Shown: positions 1-10,144 of the stretch, piece after piece
Numbering within the stretch: position 1 is the first letter of the stretch
Layout of the letters: each line of letters begins with the position of its first letter
From: Crocodylus rhombifer
Lineage: Eukaryota; Chordata; Crocodylia; Crocodylidae
Assembly (NCBI GenBank): GCA_038503035.1
Contig: JAVSML010000991.1
Coordinates: forward strand, 186,001 to 250,000
Reading direction: 5' to 3'
DNA: 64,000 nucleotides
Made by a program: the position numbers and the translations under genes
The notes under the pieces: generated by a model
What the model saw: the letters and a program-made list of their open reading frames with translations, nothing else
Databases searched by the model: none
What the model was told of the DNA's origin: nothing

Positions 1-1112
1 CTTTCTTTTAGTACTTTTCAAAATTAACATTCAAAGAGGATGGGCTTTGGGGATTGCTATTGGCTTCTTCAGTTTTGTTGTGTGGCAAATAGCTGGGCAT
101 GGAATACAATCAACTCAAACTGAACTTTGTATGAAAATTGAGTCTACTTGGAGTAACTGTGCAGCTTAGTGAAAGAAAATCTTCCACTTCAACACGACAG
201 TTTTTGGCCCAGTAAACTTCAGGTACCAATTTATGGTCTTCATCTCCATATTGTGGACATTAACAACTCATGTGAGCAGATTTTTTTTTCCTTACTAGAG
301 GTCAGTGGGTGACCTGGAATGGATATTGAATTCTTTCTTAGTACTAGACAAATGGACCTTCTAAAATCAATGCTTAGCTGATTTATGGGGCAGTATAAGG
401 AAATTCTCATCATTTACACTATCTGACATGTGGATATATAGCTTTGTCAGCACCCTAAATCAGATGACTGGACTGGGAGTGACCTTCTAGGTCACACCAG
501 CCTTTCACAGAAATCCAAGGATATCTTCCAAATAAAGGTTTCACCCAGTCCTCATGAACAGCCAATCCAATGATTTTGGTTTCATAGGTACTTCAGGGGT
601 TGTTCTCAATGTTTTAAGTACTGGATGTTGGTTACTGCTTAATTCTTGCAGTGCTAGTCTCTCAAAACAAATATCATAAAATAAATTTGCCATGGTATAT
701 ATCTCTGAAGTCAGAGGTTATTGATGTTATTGAACATTACAGGGCAATTCTTATTTATACAGCCATGCATCACTTTAAATAATCCCCCTCTTCTTTATTT
801 ATAATACTTCCTCTATCCTCCATTCCCTCCTAATGGATTTAATACAGGAAGGGATATCCAAAGTTATTAACCAGTTTATTTTCCAGTGTAGTTTAACTGG
901 ACAATTATTATATAATCAAATGCAAGTACGCTTTCATTCTTTTCCCTGACAAAAAATTGGGTAACTGTTTTGGTCACACATGTTTGGAAAGAAGCAAAAG
1001 TCAAGTAATAAAAAGCATATTCAATGATCAACAAGAATATTCATATGTTCAACAAGGAATCCACAGTATTTTTATAACTATACAGTGCTTAGTTAGTTTG
1101 AGTCAGGGAGTG
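1..1112. other. Unassigned AT-rich noncoding stretch
   Basis: I recognise no gene, transposon or RNA in this stretch. It is AT-rich, full of stops in every frame, and ends where an antisense CR1 3' end begins. Confidence 0.5.
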
Positions 1113-2500
1113 AGGATCCATAGATATAGAGTCAGAAGGGACCTAAGTAAATCATCAAGTCTGACCCCCTGCCCTGGGCAGGAGAGAATATTGAGATCAA
1201 ACGACCCCAGATAGGTAATTGTCAAGCCGCCTTTTAAAGACCCTCAAGGTAGAAGCCAACACTATTTCCCTTGGAATTTGGTTCCAGATCCTAGCCACCC
1301 TGACTGTGAAGTGGTGCTTTCTAATGTCTATTCTGAACCTACTGTCTTACAACTTATGGCCATTATTCCTTGTTACTCCGGGAGGTGTATGGGTGAACAG
1401 GGTCTCTCCCATGCCCCGCTGGTCCCCCCTGGTAAGTTTGTAGATGGCCACCAAGTCCCCTCTCAGCCTTCTCCTATGAAGGCTGAACAGGTTCAGGTCC
1501 CCTAGCCTCTCCTCATAGGGTTGGCCCTGCTGTCCCTGGATCATGCAAGTTGCCCTCCTCTGGACCCTCTCAATGCCAGCCATATCTCTCCTAAAGTGCG
1601 GTGCTCAGAACTGGACACACTACCCAAACTGTGGCCAGACCAGTGTCACAGAGAGGGGGAGGATCACCTCCTTGGCCCGGCTTGTGATGCATCTGTGGAT
1701 GCATGACAAGGTGCGATTGGCCTTACTAACTGCATCCTCACATTGGCAGCCCATGTTCATTTTGAAATCGATAATGACTCCAAGATCTCTTTCTGCCACT
1801 GTGCTTTCAAGAAGGGAGTTCCCCAGCCTATAGGTATGCTGCTGGTTCTTACTGCCCAAGTGCAGCATTTTTTACTTGTCAGTAATGAATCCCATCCTAT
1901 TCTTATTCACCCACCCCTATAACCTGTCCAGGTCCAGCTGTATCCTGTCCCTCCCTTCTAGCATACCCACCTCAGCCCAGATCTTGGGGTCATCAGCAAA
2001 TCTGAACAGGATGCTTTTCACCCCCCTGTCCAAGTCACTAATAAAAAGATTAAACAGTGTGGGCCCAAGGAATGAGCACTGGGGGACCCCACTGCCCACA
2101 TCCCTCCAGGTCAAATATGACTTGTCCACCACCACTCTCTAGGTGCAGTCCCTCAGCCAATTTGTGACCTATTTGACTGTGTAGGCAATGCCACAGTCAC
2201 CTAGCTTTTTAATGTGAATATGGTGGGAGACAGACAGTTTCAAAGGCCTTTCTGAAGTCCAGAAAGTCTACATCCACCATGACACCTGCGTCCTATGATT
2301 TTGTGACCTGATCATAGAAGGCAACCAGGTTGGTCTGACAGGACCTGTCCCTAATGAATCCATGCTGGTTGCCTCCACATATCATCCCACCTGCCAGACC
2401 ATCCCAGATGTGTTCCTGGATAATCTTCTCAAATTGCTTCACCAGGGTCAAAGTAAGACTAACGAACCTATAGTTGCCCATGTCGTACCTCCTCCCAGCA
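1113..2500 (-). mobile_element. CR1 LINE fragment: ORF2 reverse transcriptase and 3' region
   Basis: This is a 5'-truncated CR1 non-LTR retrotransposon read on the minus strand. The plus strand begins with the antisense CR1 3' region (ATAGAGTCAGAAGGGACCTA). The frame pieces at 1347-1583, 1620-1868, 1917-2135 and 2293-2481 are consecutive parts of the CR1 ORF2 protein. In protein order they show the start of the RT domain (QHGFIRDRSCQTNL), a fingers/palm piece (GVPQCSFLGPTLFNLFISDL), the catalytic box as RFADDPKIWAE, a thumb region, and the C-terminal domain (RVQRRATCMI, YEERLGDLNLFSLHRRRL). The family normally has one continuous ORF2. Here stops and shifts break it into at least four pieces, so it is dead. 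The 5' limit near 2500 is approximate and abuts a Tigger-like element. Confidence 0.9.
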
Positions 2501-2575
2501 GATGTCTGGGTAATTTAGATCACCCATGATGACTACATCTGTTGACTTAAGTATGTGTGGAGGCAAAAAAAAATA

Positions 2576-3656
2576 CAGGTTTGCCTTAATTTATGCGGGT
2601 TCAATTTATGAAAATTTGCTCTTATGCAATGACCCTTTTGTACCTGAAATTAATTATGTGCAAAGTAAATTTGCACATATGAGATTGTCATAGACTAATC
2701 TTACGTGATTGGCATAGGTGTGCTCTGCCCTCCCCCAAGCAGGTAATTCTGAATCTGGGAGGGGAGGAGAGAGGGCCATGGGGCTGGGCCCCACTTACCC
2801 ACTCTGAGGAGCCTAGTGCCACTGCCAGCCTGAGTCTGCAGTGGCTGACGGCCCCAGACTGCTCTCGTGCAGCTGCCCACCCCTGCTGCAGCTGATCTGA
2901 GAGTGGCCGATGCAGGCAGTTTGCAGCCACTGGGCTGTGCCATACCCCAATCCCCCTGGGACTCCGTGCCCTGAACCCCTTGGCACAGTGGAGCCCAGTG
3001 GCTTTAAGCAGGCAGCATCCACTGCTCCCAGGACTGAAGCAGAGGTGGGCAGCAGCCTGCAGGAGGATGGGGACAGTAGCTGTTGCAGGCTCAGGCTGGT
3101 GGTGGCACCAGGCTCTTCCCAGTTCTCAGGGTGGGCCACAGTAATGGGAGAAGGGCTGCTGCCACCCCAAAATTTGCCATAACCCCCCTCAACCTGCCCT
3201 CCCAGCACTGTTGCTGACCACTGGGAAGAGGCTGGTGCAGCTGCCAGCCCCAGCCTGCTCTCATCTAGCTGCTGGTGGCTGCCTGCCCTGCCGCAGCTCT
3301 GGGAGCAGCTGGCTCCACCACACTGGGGGTTTGGGGCATGGTAGAGTCCAGTGGCTACAGGCAGCTGGCATTGGCCAGTCCCAGGGGTGCTGCAGCCGGA
3401 GCTGCAGTGAGTGGGGACAAGTGGGAATGCTGCCCACCCCAAGTGCCGCATAGAGCCCAATGCTGCCCTGCTTGCAGCCACTGGGCTGCACCATGCCCCT
3501 CTCTCCACCTCTTCCCTAGCTGCAGCCTCACTCCCTCCCTCAATGCCCTGGGAATGCATCCCTATCTGTGAAACTGTAACCTGGTTACTTTATGCAAATT
3601 CGATTTATGTGCCATTCCCTGGGAATGCATCTACTGCATAAACGGAGGGAAACCTG
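2576..3656. mobile_element. pogo/Tigger-like DNA transposon, long copy with GC-rich interior
   Basis: The terminal inverted repeats are CAGGTTTGCCTTAATTTATG at the left and the complement of CAGGTTTCCCTCCGTTTATG at the right, flanked on both sides by TA (2574-2575 and 3657-3658). The TA duplication and CAGG start are typical of Tc1/mariner-pogo (Tigger) elements. Just inside the left repeat is a second conserved block (TTATGCAATGACCCTTTT) shared with the copies at 33360 and 56498. Unlike those ~470-bp copies, this one is 1081 bp and holds a GC-rich block (about 2700-3570) with diverged direct and inverted copies of a GCAGCCACTGGGCTG-type unit. Long open frames in that block (for example 2813-3559 minus) reflect base composition. 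No transposase is visible, so the element is non-autonomous. Confidence 0.75.
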
Positions 3657-3658
3657 TA

Positions 3659-4625
3659 GCTGATTATATTGCATTGCCAGTAGTTCTAAACTGTATAGCT
3701 ATTTATCATTAAGAAAGGAGGATATAGGAGGAGCAGAGACATCCCTTGCCTGAAGATATTTCATACTCATTCCAGATCGTATGATAGGGACACAGACAGG
3801 AATGGACACCTCTGCTTTGATATTATTTTCCAAAGACCATGCATAAGTCCTATTAAAATAACTAGTAGAGAATAAATCCTTTTTATAACTGAGGATATGG
3901 AAAAACTAACATATTAGAGAGATTTATGGAGACAGGACTTTATCATGATCAGCTGGTCTACTGTAACTCTAAGCTGTGTGTGGCCACTGAGTAAGTGAAA
4001 GCACAATTTGGGCAGCTTAGCCCAGAGCAAGACAAAGCTAAACTATTGCAGTTTAGTTCTCACTTACCATAGGGTAAGTGCAACACACACCTTGATGATC
4101 ACAGTGTGATTTCACTTACTTTTAACTCACTGAAATTTGTTCACTCCCTTTGGATTAAGCATATAACCAAGCAAAGACTGCCAAATTGTTTTTGAAGAAA
4201 AGTGTAAAATAGCAGTAGAGAACAGTGAACTTAAACCTGTGCACTTGGTGTGTTATAGTTCTTATGATTATTTTAACAATGTTCAGGAACAGATAAAGTT
4301 CACTTGAGTTTGCATTTAATTACAGAAGGTTTAAAAAGGTCTTCCAGAAGACCTCTAAAGACAAATAACATGGTATGAGTCAGTCAAAAACCATTGTCTT
4401 CCCTTTTCAGGTTAACTGGAGTGAAAAGCATTACTTTATATAGACATTTAGGCAGGAGCAGAATCAAGTCCTCGTATTTCTTTTAAATAAACTCCTCATT
4501 TTTTATTACCATCAAAAGATCACTTTGGGATTCTGTTCATGTCATAAACATTGCTTTGAGGAGATATTAAGTCACCCAACTGCCGTAATAGAAATGCGTG
4601 CATATTTGGAACCAGTAGTGTAAAG
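3659..4625. other. Unassigned noncoding stretch
   Basis: No feature is recognised. It is AT-rich sequence between the Tigger-like element and the hAT-like end at 4626, with no long frame in any phase. Confidence 0.4.
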
Positions 4626-5545
4626 CAGGGGTTCTCAACCTTTTTCTTCCTAAGACCCCACCCCAGCATGCTTTAAGAACTCCACAGCCCACCGTGCCAC
4701 AACAACTATTTTTTTGGACATTCAGGAGATTAAGAGCTGTGTTAAGTGGATAGTTATATAATTAAACACACACATATAGTGCATAATATAGATACAAAAG
4801 AAACTGAGAATTGACATAAAATAAATTACAGTTATAATAGACATAAAATAAATCTTCTTTTATTTTCTTATTCCACACATAGCATAGCATATAAACGGGT
4901 CTTTTTTAAATATCTGTGGATTCATCTAAGTGTACAGCAAAAATCAGACATAAAAGTGATATGTCATTTGACAGCATCATTTGAAGCTGGTATTTTTGCA
5001 AGTACCTTGACAGCCTCCTCTCCAAACATTTCCTTTGTGATTTCAATAACATGTGGCATTATCTCTCAGCAATCATATGCTATTTTCTTGCTTTAGCAAT
5101 TTTTTGAGCCACTATATAAGACGTCCTTACAAGCTTTTTTATCAGTTGTAGTTGTAGATTTCATTACTGCTTTAGTACCAAGCAGTTTCTGGGATTTTCA
5201 TTTAAAAAAATTAATGTTACTTGTGTATAGATTTTTTCCTTTGTAATTAAATATCTCTCTAATTTGGAGGGTTTCAAACACTTGTTGGATAGTACTTGCA
5301 CACAAATTACACTGTTGAGGTACATCTCTACTTCCAGAACAAATAAACCTGAAATTAAAGTAGCCGTCTTCATATTTCCAAATTTTTTCAGGGTTATGAA
5401 TGGCTTTGTTTCTTGCTCACATCACCTCCCTGGTCTTCTTCAGCCCATACTGTGGTTGAACTTGAAGGAAGTTCAGTATCAAGGCTCTCTAGGTTTTGTT
5501 GTTTTGATGCTGATACTTGTATTAAAATGTTATCCATAATTGATA
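4626..5545 (-). mobile_element. hAT (Charlie-like) transposon remnant with decayed BED-finger transposase
   Basis: The left edge CAGGGGTTCTCAACCTTTTT at 4626 is a typical hAT-type terminus. On the minus strand the frame at 5373-5164 contains a BED-finger-like segment: CVQVLSNKCLKPSKLERYL. It fits the pattern Cys-x2-Cys, Ser-Asn, then Lys-Leu-x-Arg-x-Leu seen in ZBED5/SCAND3-type hAT transposases, but the second cysteine is replaced by valine. Further along the minus strand (about 5130-4980) are EITKEMFGEEAVKVLAKIP and ASNDAVK, which match the family's next conserved block. Stops and shifts separate the pieces. Everything from the catalytic core onward is missing or unrecognisable and the right terminus was not found, so the right limit is approximate. 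Confidence 0.6.
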
Positions 5546-6990
5546 TTGTTTATGTACAATGATTTTCTCTGTCCTGTGCAACTTTTTATATTCCCTCTGA
5601 AATAGCTCTTTCACACTATGTAAACAGAGAGTATGTTATGTAACCTGAGAACATGACAGTGTTAATTTCCATCCATACTTAAGACACACTGAAGCCAACA
5701 GGTTTCAGCATATCATGCAAGAAATAGGAAAATGAACACGTGCTCTGGTTAATAAGAAAACAAAAATGTCTGAACAATGTGATAACTGGAAAAGACCATC
5801 CAAAGGAAGGAAACATTGCAAAGAATGAAACTCACTACTTAGGTCCTGGCATTCTGACATGCATTGCTTTATTCTTAAGATTCAGGGGAATGGTTTGTAC
5901 TATTCCAATTAATTTTGTTCTCAATTTAGCAGGGAAGATGGGCTGTTAATGATTAGTCCATTAACCTCAAAGTGCCAAATAACAGGTGAACCTCAGAGAA
6001 AATGTAATGACCTACAAATGGATTATACTCAAGAAGTGAAAACTCTAAGGAAGAGAACACATTTATACAGATACCTGGACTTCAAATGAGAAAAAAAAGT
6101 TATCCCTCAAATGGGGAGCACAAAATAAATTGTGGTGCCTCATGACAAAATCAAAAGTAATTACAAGAGAGATAAGTGCATTAGTCTATGTAAAATTGCC
6201 TCCCATATCCTGCTATAAACTTGTGTTGCACTTTTTAAATGTGCAGACATTTTAATTTGATTCATGCCCCAGATTCTGATACTTTAAAACAAAAATATAG
6301 GACATTTACTGAATGCATGTAAAATTCTCTTTCACCATATAAAAATTCAGTTTTTGCAGAAAAGGAGAGCAAGCTAGAGGAAGCCTAGCTCTGTGGCTCA
6401 GAAGAATGGGCATCACCTTGGAAGAAGATTCCCTAGGTTCCATTTCTGGCAACTTTCCCTTTTATTCAATAACTATTACATACAAAATACAGAAGCACCA
6501 TTGGTGGTTGGCAGCCTCTGACTTACTCGCTTTCCGACTTGATATTCATTCTTTTATTGGCTAACAGGCCGGTTTCAACAGGACAGGAGAAAGGTTTTCT
6601 TACAGTTCTGCCCAAGTCTATGGTCTGGTGCTTAGGAAATCAAAGGAGAAAAAAATGGCGATCTGGGTTAAAGCCCTCCCTAAATCATGAAGGCTTAAAA
6701 CCATGTTCAGGAAGACGAGTCTAATTTCACAGTTGAAAACAGAATCTAAAATTCCATATAAGTAGTAAAAAAGTGCCTTTTACACATCTACTTTTAGAAA
6801 TGTAAGTAGCATTTTGATGCTCTTGGCCCAAACGTTATTTCGCTTAGAAACAGACATTGCATTTGTCCCAAGAGAAACCATTTTCTCCTGGGGCAAAGGC
6901 TGATCATTCATACATCTATGCCTCTTGTCCCAGGACAAACCCTGAAAAGGTTTGTCAGATAAATAGTGCTGAGAGTTTGTCCTGTGACAG
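5546..6990. other. Mostly unassigned; possible tRNA-derived SINE head near 6388
   Basis: Most of this stretch is unremarkable AT-rich DNA. Positions 6388-6450 resemble a degenerate tRNA-derived SINE promoter: an A-box-like TGTGGCTCAGAAGAATGG followed about 30 bases later by a B-box-like GGTTCCATTTC. No poly-A tail or target duplication was found, so the SINE reading is weak. Confidence 0.25.
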
Positions 6991-7129
6991 GATTAAGTGC
7001 AGTTGAATGGCTATCCTAGGAGTGCATTGCTGAATCCATGGCAGAAGAATGACTGTGTATTTCAGCTGTTCACACAGCCCCAACTGGAAGAGCATACATG
7101 GCAATGCCATAAATTGTCTATTTCAGGGC

Positions 7130-9000
7130 AAGCACAAGCTCAATTTTGTCCCACAATAAATGCAATAGCTGTTTTAATCTTTAACCTGTTCAAATGGTTA
7201 GAGGAAGAAAGAACAATATATAGTCAGCTAAGGACAGCACAGGAAAGTCAAGAAGAAAGATATGACTGGCAAAGACGAGAATGGGGATTTAAGATAGGAC
7301 AAAGGATGTTAGTATCATTAGCTAGTTCAACCAGTAAGGTTTTGAAGTGCTGGCAGGGGCCTTTTGGGAAAATAAAACAACAAAAAAACCCCCAAAACAG
7401 AAAACAAATAGGTCCCATAGACTATGACATATACGAGAGAAACAAATTTTCCATACTAACCTCTTGGAACTATGGCAAGAACGAGAAGGTTTTTTTTTTT
7501 TTAATAACTCCAGCAGGGGAGGGGAAGAAAGGAATTGGGCCTAGAGTCTGTGGGAAAGGGATCAGGAGGTCAGGACATTAGGCTAGGAGAGCACCTTACA
7601 CAAGGCTAACGCCATCAGTTAAACAAGTTGATAAGGGAATTCTCACATGTATACAGCATAAACTAAGGTAAGGCACAGGGAGTGGAACATAAGATAGTAA
7701 CTCCCGAGGGAAGCATAGTAAGGGAATAGTGGAGGTGGATCCCCTTTCATAAGTATCAGTCCATTAAGGAGGAGTTGCAAAGAATGTTGCAACAAGGGGT
7801 TATTACTACTTCACAGAGCCCATAGCAGAGTCCACTAGTAACAGTACCAAAGGCTGACTGAACTATCCAGCTATATGTATAGACTTTAGAAAATTCAATT
7901 TGACAACTTGTTTTGATGCCTTTCCTATACCCCAGGTAGGGGATTTGTTAGAGTGGACAAGAAAGGAAAAAACTACTTTTCCACCTTAGGCTTAGCTAAA
8001 AGATATTGGCAAATACCACTAAGAGCTGAAGATCAAGAGAAGATAGATAAGAGAATGCCATTTTGAGTGAATGGAGCAGCAGACACATTTCAAAGACTGA
8101 TGCACTGGATGTTAGCACCCCACCATAGTTATTCCACAGCATATATTGATGACATTTTAATTAATACTGAGGGGTGGGAACACCACCTTGAAGCAATAAG
8201 CCCTTTAAGAGATGAGGATGATGGCTAAGCCCAAGAAGTGCACCCTGGGTCATGCATAGACTCAATACTTGGATTAGTACTTGGACAAATAAAACCTCTT
8301 GCCAACAAAGTGGAGGCAATAAAAAAAACACTATACCTCCCCCCCCCCAATAAACAAGAGACAAATGAGAGCCTTTTAGGGGTTAGCAAGCTACTATTGT
8401 AAGTTTTTTTCCACATTTTGAAGAAATTTTAAATCTGCTCATTAATGCCATTGAAGGAAGCAGAAATGGCCTACTGGTATGGAATATAACAATGTGAAGA
8501 GTCATTTGCAGCTACCAGAAAAACCTTTATGTCAAGATGTGGTGCTTCACACTCATGATTTTTCCCCAAGGCTTACATATTACAGGCTGATGCCTACAGA
8601 AAAGCCTTTGGGGCCACATTATCCCTAGTGACAGAGGGACTTGAGAGACCAGTGGCATATGCTAGCTGGAAATTAAATAAACACAAGAGAAGGTATGCTA
8701 CCATTGAGTGGGAGTGCTTAGCCCTCAGGTGGAGCATACAGTATTTCTGATATTATCAATCAGCTAAAACAGACAATGCCTGGATCATGTGATGGGCTCT
8801 CTCAATGCAACCTTTCCAATTTTCTATTAAACATAGGCTGGCCAAAACCAGTGTTGTAGCTGATTTCATTTCACAATGTCAGATGGCCAGAAGAATCACC
8901 AAAAGACAGCAGAGATGAGGAGTCAGAAATGCCAGGTATTAAAAGATCACCAAAAGACATCTTAAGGCATGGGCTATGTGGAAGAGAGCCATGACAGGAG
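7130..9000 (+). pseudogene. Ty3/gypsy LTR-retrotransposon pol remnant, integrase-RT-RNase H order
   Basis: This is a decayed pol region on the plus strand. Domain order is unusual. First comes the integrase C-terminal part inside the frame at 6997-7581: REWGFKIGQRMLVSLASSTS, then KCWQGPFGKI and GPIDYDI, which is the GPY/F-type module of Ty3/gypsy integrases. RT follows from about 7740: ELQRMLQQGVITTS, VPKAD, FSTLGLAKRYWQIPLRAED (about 7978-8035), and the catalytic box as AYIDDIL (about 8142-8162). After a KPKKC-like motif and a connection domain comes RNase H: ILQADAYRKAFGATLSLVTE and ATIEWECLALRW (about 8580-8740). Ordinary Ty3/gypsy elements place integrase after RNase H. Integrase before RT is the hallmark of the vertebrate Gmr1-like group. 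Many stops and frameshifts mean it cannot be expressed. Gag, protease, the integrase core and the LTRs were not found. Confidence 0.8.
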
Positions 9001-9850
9001 ATGGTTTTCCCTGCACAGAAACCAGCCTCCGCCCCCCCCAGGGTTACCTAGAAACACTGGGAGACAGGAGAAAGGAAGGGGATGTCCTGGTGTAAGTGCC
9101 AAATCCAGATGAGCTGGTAGAGGTTGACTCAAATCAGCCCCGAGCCAAGGAGTGATGTGAGGAGACGCCCTGTGCCGAGGAGTGATGCTGACAGCCCCAA
9201 GCTGAGGGAGAGAGGGGGGGAGCAAGCCAGAGCCAAGGAGAGATGCCAAGAAGAGCAATGAAGGTGGGGGGGAGGGGAAGAAACACCTAGGGGGCATGGC
9301 CAGGGTTAAAAAACCAAGCAGACTGACGCCAGAGCCCAGGAGGGAAAAAAACGAGAATAGGCATGCACTGGAAAGGAGAAGCATGAAGAACAGCCAGGAA
9401 GCAGACTGTGAAAGAGGCCCAGGGAGCAGGGGGATGAAGACAGGATGAGCCTGTGACCAACAGCTGATGCAGGACAAAAAGTAATTGTAATATAAGTTTA
9501 AACATAAGAAGAACTATAGGCAGTGGTTAAAACAGGACTTTATTTTGCGTGCCTATATTTTGGTCCAGACTGGACTTTATTTTGTTTCTTTAGTGTTTTT
9601 GGACTGTTTCAGTTTTCATTAGCACCCTGAAAGAAATCTTGGGTGTCAGGTGGCATCAGGCTGGGATGTAGGAGATGGTGGATGCTTAATTTTCATGGGT
9701 TAGTTTCCATGTGGTAAAAATCTTCTGCCCTGGGTCATGGTGAACATACCCCCATTGGGGAAAGTATGTACACAACCCCGTTAAAAAAATAAGAACTAGA
9801 ATATTTACAAAAACTCTCCTGCCCTGACTTTGATGGTATCAACAGGGAAG
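9001..9850 (+). other. Probable 3' untranslated or LTR-proximal part of the Ty3/gypsy element
   Basis: Directly after the RNase H remnant lies purine-rich sequence (about 9100-9480). It is followed by two similar TTTATTTTG stretches (about 9539-9580), in the place where the 3' LTR of a Gmr1-like element would lie. I cannot find matching 5' and 3' ends, so this is a positional inference. The minus-strand frame at 8974-9477 is an artefact of purine-rich composition. Confidence 0.35.
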
Positions 9851-10144
9851 GGTTAAGGGCAATATAAAACCTTTTACCCATTGCAGCAGAAGAAACGATG
9901 TCATCTTGGAAAGGGGAAGAGTCCTATAGCTCCTACCATTAACACATTTACCAGAAGAAAAGATGTACAGCTCTGTGTATCATCATGCTATTTCCCTTTG
10001 AACCATGGATCAAGGCAGCATTGTATTAACAACACTGAAAGTGCTACATTACCATTTTTACTCCTGATGAAAAGCTTTTGAACTATGGGACTGATCTGAA
10101 TCCCATATAAACAGCTTCCACAATTAAGATTCTATTCTAAACAG

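Noticed and set aside
2813..3559. A 248-codon minus-strand open frame
   Set aside because: It lies in the GC-rich interior of a Tigger-like element, overlaps equally open frames in other phases and shows no domain.
8974..9477. A 167-codon minus-strand frame rich in Leu, Ser and Pro
   Set aside because: It is the complement of purine-rich sequence downstream of the Ty3/gypsy remnant; no signal or domain supports a gene.
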